In this document: piece after piece, positions 1 through 8,364 of the stretch | Layout of the letters: every line of letters starts with the position of its first letter | How positions within the stretch are numbered: position 1 is the first letter of the stretch | NCBI GenBank assembly: GCA_964652125.1 | Contig: CAZZAE010000002.1 | Location: forward strand, 1-52,283 | Direction: 5' to 3' | DNA: 52,283 bases | Source: CAZFNQ01 sp964652125 | Lineage (GTDB): Bacteria; Patescibacteriota; Saccharimonadia; Saccharimonadales; JANWIN01 | Program-made: the position numbers and the translations under genes | The notes under the pieces: model-generated | What the model saw: the letters and a program-made list of their open reading frames with translations, nothing else | Databases searched by the model: none | Told to the model about the DNA's origin: nothing

Positions 1-39
1 GGGGCATCCTAAGGTATCATAGATGCCAAGGAGAGCCCA

Positions 40-975
40 ATGTTTACAACTATCATCGTTAGACCTATCTTCAACCTGTTGGTGTTAATTTATGCTATCT
101 TACCTGGCCACAACTTTGGGCTAGCAATCATTATATTCACGGTCATTATTCGTCTATTAATGTGGCCACTGGTTAAAAAACAGTTACACCAAGCCAAGGC
201 CATGCGTGAGTTGCAGCCTGAACTCAAGCGTATTAAGGCCGAAACTAAAGGTAATCGCCAAAAAGAATCCATGATGCTCATGGAACTATATAAAGAGCGG
301 GAGATTAATCCATTCTCGAGTTTAGGTCTGGTTATATTGCAGATACCAATTTTTATAGGTTTGTACTCTGGTATTCGTCGTATAGTTACTGATCCGCATC
401 AAATAATTAGTTTTTCGTATCCTTTCCTTCAGCACCTGAGTTGGATGAAAACTCTATCTGCCGATATACATAGGTTCGATGGTTCACTGTTTAATATTGT
501 CGACTTGACCCGTACGGCATTAATTAAAACAGGCGGTGTTTATTGGCCAGCCATGATAATCGTTATTGCCAGCGCGGTTACCCAGTACTTTCAAAGCAAA
601 CAGCTGTTACCAGATAGTAAACAGAGCCGAGGACTTCGTAAGATCCTAAAAGATGCGGGTAGTGGCAAACAAGCTGATCAAGGTGAAGTAAATGCCGCCG
701 TTGGACGTAGTACTCGTTACCTACTTCCTTTCATGATTTTTATCATCACAGTCAGAATTGCAGCAGCTTTGTCGCTCTATTGGCTAGTGAGTGGCGCAGT
801 GGCCTTTATTCAGCAGAGCCGAGTGCTTGGTAAGGATGAAACTGAACTAGAGGCCGCCGCTGATAAGACTGACAAAAAAATTATTGAGGGTGAAGTAATA
901 GCTAAGACAACATCGACAAAACAACAAACTAGTACAAAGAAGAAATCCTCTAAGAAGCGAAAAAGGAGGAAGTAG
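40..975 (+). CDS. yidC: YidC/Oxa1-family membrane protein insertase
   Basis: Inserts membrane proteins into the cytoplasmic membrane, alone or with SecYEG. The 311-residue protein has the short Gram-positive-like layout with no large N-terminal periplasmic domain. Membrane segments lie near residues 8-45, 90-115, 175-190 and 225-255. The conserved hydrophilic-groove arginine of the insertase core is visible at about residue 38 (IIRLLMWPL), and the INPFSSLGLVILQIPIF block is typical of the family. The C-terminus is a very basic Lys/Arg tail, as in ribosome-contacting YidC proteins. The ATG is set by a good AAGGAG site at 28-33. The stop overlaps the next gene by one base (TAGTG), so it is co-transcribed with jag. 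Confidence 0.95.
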   Translation: MFTTIIVRPIFNLLVLIYAILPGHNFGLAIIIFTVIIRLLMWPLVKKQLHQAKAMRELQPELKRIKAETKGNRQKESMMLMELYKEREINPFSSLGLVILQIPIFIGLYSGIRRIVTDPHQIISFSYPFLQHLSWMKTLSADIHRFDGSLFNIVDLTRTALIKTGGVYWPAMIIVIASAVTQYFQSKQLLPDSKQSRGLRKILKDAGSGKQADQGEVNAAVGRSTRYLLPFMIFIITVRIAAALSLYWLVSGAVAFIQQSRVLGKDETELEAAADKTDKKIIEGEVIAKTTSTKQQTSTKKKSSKKRKRRK

Positions 976-1430
976 TGGAAGAATCAATTTTATACGCTAA
1001 AAAGTATCTGGAGGATATGTTGTCCTTTTTTGGTTTAAACACCGATGTTTATGCGACTAATAGTGATGATGAAGTCATAGAACTACATGTACCATCAACT
1101 CATTTGAATGGTTTTTTAATTGGACAACACGGTGACACTCTTCGGTCTTTGCAGTTTATGGTTTCCAATGCTCTTCGGAACAATAACTATGAAGTTACTC
1201 GGGTTAACATTGATATCGCCGATTATAAAAAGCAGCGTTCTGATCGGCTAGCCACCCAAGCTCAGGAATGGCTGGATAAAGTTAAAAGTTCAGGTGAGGA
1301 AATGCATCTTAAACCTATGAATTCAGCCGATAGGCGAACTATTCACAAAGTGGCAGGAGAAAATGGCTTAACTACCGAATCTGAAGGTGAAGGCAGCGAA
1401 AGACATATTGTCCTAAAGCCAAACCAGTAA
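975..1430 (+). CDS. jag: Jag/KhpB-like RNA-binding protein (KH + R3H)
   Basis: RNA-binding protein of the Jag/SpoIIIJ-associated (KhpB) family, which in other bacteria affects cell division and envelope growth. It has a KH domain at about residues 35-90 with the GxxG loop as GQHG near residue 50, followed by an R3H-type domain at about 100-148 (ADRRTIHKVA, then a Gly/Ser turn). The N-terminal Jag_N domain of longer homologues is absent, so 151 residues is a short form. The start is GTG, overlapping the yidC stop by one base, with a GGAGG-like site in the end of yidC. The yidC-jag order is the usual one near the replication origin. Confidence 0.9.
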   Translation: MEESILYAKKYLEDMLSFFGLNTDVYATNSDDEVIELHVPSTHLNGFLIGQHGDTLRSLQFMVSNALRNNNYEVTRVNIDIADYKKQRSDRLATQAQEWLDKVKSSGEEMHLKPMNSADRRTIHKVAGENGLTTESEGEGSERHIVLKPNQ

Positions 1431-1440
1431 TTAATCGACT

Positions 1441-2538
1441 TTAATTTTCTTCTAAAACTTGGTTGTAAACAGTTAGTGTTTCTTGAGCGGTGCGCTGCCA
1501 AGAGTATTTAGCGCTAACTGCGCTAGCACGCTTTATTAGATGTTTTCGTAGTCCTTCGTCACTAAGTACACGGTTGATGGCGTCAGCCATATCCTCTGTG
1601 CTCAGGGGGTCAAAATATTCAGCACCATCCTTATATATTTCAGGCAGGCAAGTGGTGTTGCTACTTATGACTGGAGCACCTGCTATCATAGCTTCTAGCC
1701 CGGGCAGACCAAAGCCCTCACTTAAACTAGGGAAAACATAAGCGGCAGTGTGCTCGTATAGCCATTTTAGCTGACCATCACTTATGTGCCCGGTGAAGAT
1801 TATATTTTTAATATTTTTTTGCTCTGTCCGCTTTTGCAGCTGTTTATAGACGGCATCACGTTTGCCAACTAATACTAATCTAAGTGCTGGTTGTTGTTGC
1901 CTAAGCAATTGAAAGGCATCAATTAATCTATCTAAGTTTTTATGAGGCATTGGACGTCCAACGTACATTATGAATTGTTGGTTATGTAATTCCTCAACCG
2001 GCTCAGATTGATCTTTTATGGGGTCAGCCGCTTCGTAGGTCACAGTAATCTTGCGACTATTAATGCGAGCGAAGCGGGCCACGTCGTCTTTAACAAATTC
2101 ACTGGGAGTAATAATGGCTTTTGATTTTCTAGCAGCCACTACATTCACCCATTTATAGATTTGTTGCTTTATTGTAAATACTACCCAGTTTTTGCTGGGG
2201 TTTCGAAAACGGGTGGTTGTAAGATCATGCATTGTTGTTACTACCGTGCCGCGGTAGAAGATTGGCTGATTGACTTTACCGAAGTGCACTAAATCTGGTT
2301 GGAGCTTACGCACTTGCTTTAATAGATCCAATTGTTCGGCGAAAGTAAATTCCTTATATGAACTATCAATTACAGTAAATTTAGGTGCTATCTTCTTTAG
2401 ATAATCTACGCGGTGTTCCTTTGTCAGAACTGTAATTTTATGATCAGCACTAATGTGATGAATGTGTTCGATCAGTTTATCAATGTAACGGCCAGTACTT
2501 GTTCCAGATTCCCGGGCATCAATTACAATTTTAGCCAT
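1441..2538 (-). CDS. GT4-family glycosyltransferase
   Basis: Cytoplasmic GT-B glycosyltransferase of 365 residues that probably adds a sugar from a nucleotide donor to a lipid-linked glycan. The Rossmann-like N-terminus begins MAKIVIDARESGTSTGRY. A C-terminal Glycos_transf_1 domain covers about residues 180-350, with the donor-binding motif EGFGLPGLEAM near residue 275 (the E-x7-E retaining signature). The start lies inside the end of the upstream GT2 gene (8-bp overlap), with a GGAGG-type site in that gene, so the two are translationally coupled. Donor and acceptor cannot be told from sequence. Confidence 0.85.
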   Translation of the reverse strand: MAKIVIDARESGTSTGRYIDKLIEHIHHISADHKITVLTKEHRVDYLKKIAPKFTVIDSSYKEFTFAEQLDLLKQVRKLQPDLVHFGKVNQPIFYRGTVVTTMHDLTTTRFRNPSKNWVVFTIKQQIYKWVNVVAARKSKAIITPSEFVKDDVARFARINSRKITVTYEAADPIKDQSEPVEELHNQQFIMYVGRPMPHKNLDRLIDAFQLLRQQQPALRLVLVGKRDAVYKQLQKRTEQKNIKNIIFTGHISDGQLKWLYEHTAAYVFPSLSEGFGLPGLEAMIAGAPVISSNTTCLPEIYKDGAEYFDPLSTEDMADAINRVLSDEGLRKHLIKRASAVSAKYSWQRTAQETLTVYNQVLEEN

Positions 2539-3556
2539 TAGTTGTCCTCCTCGTTAATTTCCACCATTTTTGGCGTAGTAAGCGTAGTTTAGCTGCATTT
2601 GGAGGTAAATCATGGACAAGCATTCTATTAATATAGTCTACAGAAACCTTTTTGTTTTTTTGAATGTTTCTGCGCTCTATGAAATTTTTTGGAAGATATA
2701 CTAAAGCCATGAACCAGCCCTTAGTGGCTGGCCAAAGATTACCTCTTAAAAGCGCGCTGAAGTAAAAAGAGGTATAAGCTAGCCAGAATCTAGGCAATAC
2801 TTTTACTAAAAGTCGTAGTGGCACATTTCGTCTAACGATCATTGGTAGGTTTTTCATAGTTTGGTAAGTTGTAAAGCCTTTGATTTTGCTGCTGGTAGCC
2901 CCTATCTGGTGGTAGGCAATTGCCCCAGGAACGTAAGTTACCTTCCAGCCGGCTAATTGGGCTCGAAAACTTAAGTCCACATCCTCGTAATAAGCAAAAA
3001 AGTCTTCGTCAAACAAACCTATTTGATTCAACATTTCGACTCTATATAAACTAGCACCCCCGCTAGCCGCAAAAATGTCAGTATTGTCATCGAACTTATT
3101 GTTCGCAGGTTCACCTCGACCCCTGGGATAAGGTAGGCCCCAAATAGTATAGAAATCACCCGTAGTATCAAGAAACTTACCATTTGAATCAATAATTTTA
3201 GAAGTGGCTATTCCAGCTTTAGGATCATTTACTAGCTTACTTACCAATCTGTCTGACCAATTCGGATCAGCAGTAGCATCATTGTTTAATAGTGCGACAA
3301 ATTCTACTCCGTCTGACAGGGCTTTTTTTATACCTACGTTTACTCCACCGGCAAACCCGAGATTTCTAGTTTGTTCTAATAACGTTACGTCTGGGTATTT
3401 TGCTTTTATAAGCGCAACCGAGCCATCATTTGAGCCATTATCTACGACAATAATATTAGAACTATATTTTTGTGCCCTTAACGAGTCTAAACATTTAGCG
3501 ATACTGTCTATTCCGTTCCAATTTGGAATAACAACTGTTGTATTACTTTTTATCAT
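2531..3556 (-). CDS. GT2-family glycosyltransferase (rhamnosyltransferase-like)
   Basis: Inverting GT-A glycosyltransferase of 341 residues. Visible family marks are the N-terminal VVIPNWNGIDSI strand, the metal-binding NNDAT (DxD-like) near residue 90 and the YYEDVDLS motif near residue 188. The ED pair in the last is typical of GT2 enzymes that act on polysaccharides, including rhamnosyltransferases. The C-terminal part is hydrophobic and basic and may lie on the membrane. It heads a two-gene minus-strand operon. A TATAAA box sits 5 nt before the ATG, so the mRNA may be leaderless. It diverges from the Wzm-like gene over only 46 bp. Confidence 0.85.
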   Translation of the reverse strand: MIKSNTTVVIPNWNGIDSIAKCLDSLRAQKYSSNIIVVDNGSNDGSVALIKAKYPDVTLLEQTRNLGFAGGVNVGIKKALSDGVEFVALLNNDATADPNWSDRLVSKLVNDPKAGIATSKIIDSNGKFLDTTGDFYTIWGLPYPRGRGEPANNKFDDNTDIFAASGGASLYRVEMLNQIGLFDEDFFAYYEDVDLSFRAQLAGWKVTYVPGAIAYHQIGATSSKIKGFTTYQTMKNLPMIVRRNVPLRLLVKVLPRFWLAYTSFYFSALLRGNLWPATKGWFMALVYLPKNFIERRNIQKNKKVSVDYINRMLVHDLPPNAAKLRLLRQKWWKLTRRTTNG

Positions 3557-3561
3557 TGGCG

Positions 3562-3590
3562 TTTATAAAAACCATTTACTCATCTATAAT
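3562..3590. promoter_or_regulatory. Divergent promoter pair between GT2 gene and wzm-like gene
   Basis: On the plus strand TATAAT lies at 3585-3590, 12 nt before the ATG at 3603. On the minus strand TATAAA reads from 3567 to 3562, 5 nt before the ATG at 3556. The minus -10 occupies the place where the plus -35 would be, so the two promoters may compete. Neither gene has a clear Shine-Dalgarno site here. Call based on motif spacing only. Confidence 0.5.
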
Positions 3591-3602
3591 ACCCCAGTAT
3601 CA

Positions 3603-4403
3603 ATGCGACACATATTTAGCCTCAAGAACCGGGCACTGCTTGCTGAGCTTGTCAGGACAGATTTTAAACTTCGTTACCAAAATAGCGTACTCGGTTACGC
3701 CTGGTCTTTGCTTAGACCATTATTTCTATTCGTTATCCTCTATATAGTTTTTGTAAAATTTCTTAAATTTGGCAATGAAATACCCCACTTTGCAATTTAT
3801 TTGCTGCTTGGTATAGTACTTTGGAACTTTTTTGTGGAGATGACTATACAAAGTTTAGGTTCAATTGTTGGTCGCGGCGATCTAATTCGCAAAATCAAAA
3901 TTCCTCGTTGGATAATTGTACTTTCTAGTAGTATTTCGGCTCTTATAAACCTCGGCCTTAACCTAATTGTCGTGTCAATATTCATGGTTTTTAACCATGT
4001 TGGACTACAGTCGTCAGCTATATATTTTCCACTGATACTGCTTGAGATATACGTATTTGCCTTGGGGGCATCACTCTTCTTAGCGGCTGCCTTCGTAAAA
4101 TATCGAGATATTCAATATATATGGGAAGTTCTCCTACAAGCCGGCTTTTATGCAACACCGATTATTTACGCAATGTCGCGTATCAAAAACCTCACAATTC
4201 AAAAAGCCTTATTTTTGAACCCTATGACTCAAACTATTCAAGAAGCACGGTACGAAGTAATTACTCATCAGACTCCTACGATTGGGCATGTCTTAAACGG
4301 AGGTCTATACATATACATACCCTTCGTACTTGTACTTTTAACAGTTATTATTGGCGTAACTTATTTCCGTAGCCAATCCAAATATTTTGCGGAGAATATA
4401 TAA
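3603..4403 (+). CDS. wzm: ABC-2 polysaccharide export permease (Wzm/TagG-like)
   Basis: Membrane half of an ABC exporter that moves lipid-linked polysaccharide across the cytoplasmic membrane. The 266-residue form starting MRHIFSLKNRALL is chosen because family members begin with this amphipathic segment, followed by RTDFKLRYQNSVLGYAWSLL. A longer in-frame extension back to 3204 would lie antisense inside the GT2 gene and is rejected. About six membrane segments follow, with the conserved NPMTQTIQEARYEV region near the C-terminus. The ATPase gene starts 3 bp after the stop. A TATAAT box 12 nt before the ATG suggests a near-leaderless transcript. Confidence 0.9.
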   Translation: MRHIFSLKNRALLAELVRTDFKLRYQNSVLGYAWSLLRPLFLFVILYIVFVKFLKFGNEIPHFAIYLLLGIVLWNFFVEMTIQSLGSIVGRGDLIRKIKIPRWIIVLSSSISALINLGLNLIVVSIFMVFNHVGLQSSAIYFPLILLEIYVFALGASLFLAAAFVKYRDIQYIWEVLLQAGFYATPIIYAMSRIKNLTIQKALFLNPMTQTIQEARYEVITHQTPTIGHVLNGGLYIYIPFVLVLLTVIIGVTYFRSQSKYFAENI

Positions 4404-4406
4404 ATT

Positions 4407-5672
4407 ATGCAAAGTACATCTGACAGTAGCGAAGTCGCAATTAAGATAGACTCACTAACAAAATTATTTAAACTACCACACGAAAAAAATTCATCTATCA
4501 AGAGTGTGGTTTTAAATATCTACAGAAAAAGGCGTGGTTATGAAATGCAATTGGCGCTTGATAATATCTCTTTTGAAATTAAAAAAGGGGAATTTTTCGG
4601 CATTGTAGGTCGCAACGGTAGTGGCAAAAGCACATTACTTAAGCTATTAGCCGGTATCTACACACCGACTAAAGGTAGTGTTGACGTAAATGGCCTACTA
4701 ACACCATTTATAGAATTAGGGGTTGGGTTTAATCCAGAACTCACAGGCCGTGAAAATGTATTCTTAAATGGTGCCTTACTTGGCTTTACGCGAAAACAGA
4801 TGCTGGGCATGTATAAAGATATAGTCGCCTTTGCCGAGCTTGAACGCTTTATGGATCAGAAACTAAAAAACTATTCTACAGGCATGCAAGTTCGTTTAGC
4901 CTTCTCAATAGCTATTCAAGTTCAAAGCGATATTTTGTTGATTGATGAGGTACTAGCTGTCGGCGATCTAGATTTTCAAAACAAATGTTATAGATATTTT
5001 TCTGATTTGAAAAAACGCCGTCAAACAATGGTGTTTGTGACACACGACATGGCAGCAGTACGCAGATTTTGTAGTCGTGGAGCTCTACTTAATGATGGAA
5101 AGCTAATAGCAGTAAATACTGCCGATAAGATAGCTGGTTTATACGAAAAATATAATCTTGTAGCTGCAGAATCAAGACTTAGACTTGATAATAAAAAGCA
5201 TGTCGACACAGTTAATGAAAACTTAGGAACTCAAGAAGCTGTAATTAATTCTGTTGAAACCTTTTCCGCCAGTAGTCGGCGTGTTCAAAATACGTTTTCC
5301 GCAGATGAGAAAATAGGTGTAAGAATAGTTTTTGAAGCAAAGACTGAAATTGATAGTCCGTCTATAGGTTTTATTTTCCAAAACCAAGAAAATTTAACAG
5401 TTTTCGCAACCAATAACAAGATTAAACACGTCGTAACTAAAACTATTAAACCAGGAGATAAGTTAACCTTGGAAACAGTAGTTGAAAACGTTTTTACGGA
5501 TGGTGAATACACAATAACTTGCGCAATCGAGAGTGAAGATTTTTTGCTTATGTACGACAGGGCTGAATATATTCATAGATTTATGGTGGGGGGTCATCCA
5601 TTACCCCACGCTACTGTGCACCCCGAGCATACTTTTGAAGTTAGCTATTCTGAGAAGAAGAACAAGGAATAG
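4407..5672 (+). CDS. wzt: Polysaccharide ABC exporter ATPase with Wzt C-terminal domain
   Basis: ATPase partner of the preceding permease. The nucleotide-binding domain spans about residues 10-245, with Walker A GRNGSGKST at 68-76, the signature YSTGMQVRLAF near 155 and Walker B DILLIDE near 175. The extra region at about 275-415 is beta-rich and resembles the Wzt carbohydrate-binding domain that recognises the end of the finished chain in O8/O9a-type systems. Its length of 421 fits the Wzt type rather than the short TagH-like ATPases. It is followed 3 bp later by a large GT2 gene, so wzm-wzt-GT2-GT2 form one operon. Substrate specificity is unknown. Confidence 0.9.
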   Translation: MQSTSDSSEVAIKIDSLTKLFKLPHEKNSSIKSVVLNIYRKRRGYEMQLALDNISFEIKKGEFFGIVGRNGSGKSTLLKLLAGIYTPTKGSVDVNGLLTPFIELGVGFNPELTGRENVFLNGALLGFTRKQMLGMYKDIVAFAELERFMDQKLKNYSTGMQVRLAFSIAIQVQSDILLIDEVLAVGDLDFQNKCYRYFSDLKKRRQTMVFVTHDMAAVRRFCSRGALLNDGKLIAVNTADKIAGLYEKYNLVAAESRLRLDNKKHVDTVNENLGTQEAVINSVETFSASSRRVQNTFSADEKIGVRIVFEAKTEIDSPSIGFIFQNQENLTVFATNNKIKHVVTKTIKPGDKLTLETVVENVFTDGEYTITCAIESEDFLLMYDRAEYIHRFMVGGHPLPHATVHPEHTFEVSYSEKKNKE

Positions 5673-5675
5673 CTA

Positions 5676-7391
5676 ATGTTTAAATCACTTGTTCGTAAAA
5701 TAATAAAATTGATTCTTAAGCCTTTGAGGCCGGTAGTAGTATTTGTAAACAACAAGTTCCAATCTTATAGATTATCTCAACCAGATAATATCTATAATAG
5801 CTGGGCTTATAGTCAGGAACAGCGCTGCTATGTGGAAAGTAGTATTCAAAATGACCCACTTATCAGCATTGTTGTTCCCATATACAATCCACCGGAAAAA
5901 TATTTATTAGAAATGGTATATTCTGTAGTCAATCAGCATTATCAAAACTGGGAACTAATATTAGTAAATGCCTCAACCCAACACGAATCAAAAGCGCAAG
6001 TTGAAGAATGTAGCCAGATCGATACTAGAATTAAAGTTGTAGACTTAGATAAAAATGAGGGCATTGCGAGTAATACAAACCGAGGTTTAGAGCAGGCTAA
6101 CGGAAAATATGTAGCTTTTTTGGATCATGACGATGTGCTACATCCCTGTGCCCTGCATTGTGTCGTTGAAGCATTAGGAAGATCTTCATCTCCAGATTTA
6201 ATTTATACTGACGAAGATAAAATTACTCAAAATGGCGAAAGATACTTTCAACCCTTATATAAACCTGTATGGTCGCCGGATCTATTTCGTAATGTTAATT
6301 ATATAAATCATTTAACAGTTGTACTTACCTCAATGGTAAATAAAGTGGGAGGCCTTCGAGCAGACTATGATGGTGCCCAAGACTATGACTTGTTACTTAG
6401 AATAATCGATGTATGCAAACCTCAGATATATCATGTTCCAAAAGTTTTGTATCATTGGCGAGCGGCGGAAACGTCAACAGCAAATGATATAAAAAATAAA
6501 GATTATATTTTTGCGTCGGGAGAGCAAGCAATAACGGACCACTTGCATAGAAATAAAATTCCAGCCAAAGTTAGTCATATTGATGGTAAGCCAGGTTTTT
6601 ACCGCCTAAGCTATAAAAAAACGGATTTCACGCTTGTCATTGGACCAGTTGAAGTTTATAAAAGAGCAGCCTGTGTAGCCTGGATAGACCAATTGCTAGA
6701 AACCTTATGTAAGCAGCCAAAAGACCAACAGGTGAGTTTTGAATTAGTTATTGGTAGCTGGTTTAAGAAATTTAAACCCTCAGATGATACAAATAATGTT
6801 CGAACTGTCTTGGTTGATGATAGTAGTTTTTACTGGCAAGAAGCTGTTTCTAAAGTTACAAAGCCAGTAATAATTGCGTTCAAAGTTGCTGCATTACCAG
6901 AAAACCCAAATCATCTTTACCAACTTGCTGCAGTGGCCGCCGGATCAGACGAAACATTTATTGAACCTATGTTAATTGATAAAGGTGGTTCGATTGTTGA
7001 TGCCGGGGTTAGCGGTAGCGGTTTTGGGAATAAATTTCTTGATGGGTATTCATTTGGACAGGATAGTTATTTTGGTACGACTGACTGGGTTAGGAATCCG
7101 ATATCTGTGACCACAAATGTTTTAGCAGCATCGACCGCTTCTTTTAAATCGTATATCGACAAAGATAAAAATAAATATGACTCAGCTCTAATATCTAACA
7201 AAGCGAATTCTGATAAAAATGATACTAATTTTAAATTTATTTTGTGGTCTCACTCAAAATTTAACTACTTAGGAAGGTTCAATTCAAACTACCAAGAAGC
7301 AATTGAGAGTATAGAAGCCATAAGGTTTAAGCCAAAAAGACCGACACGAATTGACGATTGGGCCAAGAAGTATGAGCGTGATGAAAAATAA
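5676..7391 (+). CDS. Large GT2 glycosyltransferase, O-antigen/rhamnan type
   Basis: A 571-residue cytoplasmic glycosyltransferase. A basic N-terminal helix (residues 1-30) is followed by a GT2 domain at about 60-290: ISIVVPIYNPP, the metal site DHDD at 150-153 and IYTDEDK near 186. This layout matches the RfbC-like/polysaccharide-assembly GT2 proteins. The remaining 250 residues have no motif I can name and could be a divergent second glycosyltransferase or an accessory domain. It starts 3 bp after wzt, and its 3' end overlaps the next GT2 gene. The operon position beside Wzm/Wzt suggests it elongates the exported chain. Confidence 0.85.
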   Translation: MFKSLVRKIIKLILKPLRPVVVFVNNKFQSYRLSQPDNIYNSWAYSQEQRCYVESSIQNDPLISIVVPIYNPPEKYLLEMVYSVVNQHYQNWELILVNASTQHESKAQVEECSQIDTRIKVVDLDKNEGIASNTNRGLEQANGKYVAFLDHDDVLHPCALHCVVEALGRSSSPDLIYTDEDKITQNGERYFQPLYKPVWSPDLFRNVNYINHLTVVLTSMVNKVGGLRADYDGAQDYDLLLRIIDVCKPQIYHVPKVLYHWRAAETSTANDIKNKDYIFASGEQAITDHLHRNKIPAKVSHIDGKPGFYRLSYKKTDFTLVIGPVEVYKRAACVAWIDQLLETLCKQPKDQQVSFELVIGSWFKKFKPSDDTNNVRTVLVDDSSFYWQEAVSKVTKPVIIAFKVAALPENPNHLYQLAAVAAGSDETFIEPMLIDKGGSIVDAGVSGSGFGNKFLDGYSFGQDSYFGTTDWVRNPISVTTNVLAASTASFKSYIDKDKNKYDSALISNKANSDKNDTNFKFILWSHSKFNYLGRFNSNYQEAIESIEAIRFKPKRPTRIDDWAKKYERDEK

Positions 7392-8364
7392 ACCCAGTGT
7401 AGTTTTTATTGTTGTTGGTTGGAATAACCATGATTTGCTTAGAGAATGCTTTGCTTCTATTGAAAATCAAACATATTCGAACATTAAAACTATATACGTT
7501 GATAATAATTCTCAAGATCAGTCATGTGACCTAGTGAAAAGAGAACTAAGTGATGTTGTAGTTATAGAAAATGATGAAAATGAAGGGTTCGCAAGGGGTA
7601 ACAACATCGGAATAAATCTAGCTCTTGAAGACCCAAGTGTTGATTATATTTGTTTATTAAATACTGATGCTCGACTTGAAGATGATTGGATCGAAAAAAT
7701 TGTGAACTTTGCGGGCTTAAAACCAAAAGGAGCTTTTTTCCAAGGCACTACGCTAGACTATTTTGACCATAATGTTATTGACTCAACACATATATTTATG
7801 GCTAGAAATGGTCAGGCAACCCAAGGTAATTGGCGTAAGAAATATCAAAAAGAGCTGGGTCCCCGTAAGGCTTTTGGGGTTAACGCAGCAGCCTGCATGA
7901 TAAGTCGCCACTTTATAGATTCCCAGCCCTTCAAAAATGAACTTTTTGATGAAACTATGTTTATGTATCTGGAAGATGTTGATGTGGCTGCTCGAGCTAC
8001 AATTATGGGTTGGGATAATTATCTAGTCCCTGATGCCAGAGCCTACCATATGGGTTCAGCTAGTTCTTCTAAAAATCCCAGTTTCTCTCTTTATCTTACT
8101 TTTCGTAATAATGCGGCAGTTATATTTAAAAACTTCCCATTAAAGATTACACTTCGGTTATTAATGAAAATGCCGCGTTCTGATTTTGACTCTTGGCGTA
8201 CGCTTAGACGGAGGGGTGACAAGAAGGCCGCTCAAGCGCTTTTAAAAGGTCGGGTTGTCGGAATTTTTCGTCTGCCACTTTTCTGGGGCAAAACTATGAA
8301 ATTACGTAAATATCGAAAAGTAGACAGTAGCTACTTGTGGCATTTGATGCGAGATGGTTATTAA
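7372..8364 (+). CDS. GT2-family glycosyltransferase
   Basis: Glycosyltransferase of 330 residues from the chosen ATG. An upstream in-frame TTG at 7351 and a later ATG at 7381 are alternatives. The ATG at 7372 was preferred because AAGAAG precedes it and it overlaps the upstream stop by only 20 bp. Motifs are VVFIVVGWNNHDLL at the N-terminus, LLNTDARLEDDWI as the DxD-like site and YLEDVDVAARA as the acidic catalytic region. It resembles the GT2 protein encoded at 2531-3556, so the two are probably paralogues. It ends the wzm-wzt operon and converges with the secreted-protein gene by a 4-bp overlap. Confidence 0.85.
   Translation: MSVMKNKPSVVFIVVGWNNHDLLRECFASIENQTYSNIKTIYVDNNSQDQSCDLVKRELSDVVVIENDENEGFARGNNIGINLALEDPSVDYICLLNTDARLEDDWIEKIVNFAGLKPKGAFFQGTTLDYFDHNVIDSTHIFMARNGQATQGNWRKKYQKELGPRKAFGVNAAACMISRHFIDSQPFKNELFDETMFMYLEDVDVAARATIMGWDNYLVPDARAYHMGSASSSKNPSFSLYLTFRNNAAVIFKNFPLKITLRLLMKMPRSDFDSWRTLRRRGDKKAAQALLKGRVVGIFRLPLFWGKTMKLRKYRKVDSSYLWHLMRDGY

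Noticed and set aside
1..22. Possible 3' end of an upstream gene (TAG at 20-22 or TAA at 10-12)
   Set aside because: Only six codons are visible, too few to recognise rnpA or yidD or to choose between frames.
3204..3602. N-terminal extension of the Wzm-like frame
   Set aside because: It runs antisense through the GT2 gene, has no ribosome-binding site and does not resemble the ABC-2 family; the ATG at 3603 gives the normal N-terminus.
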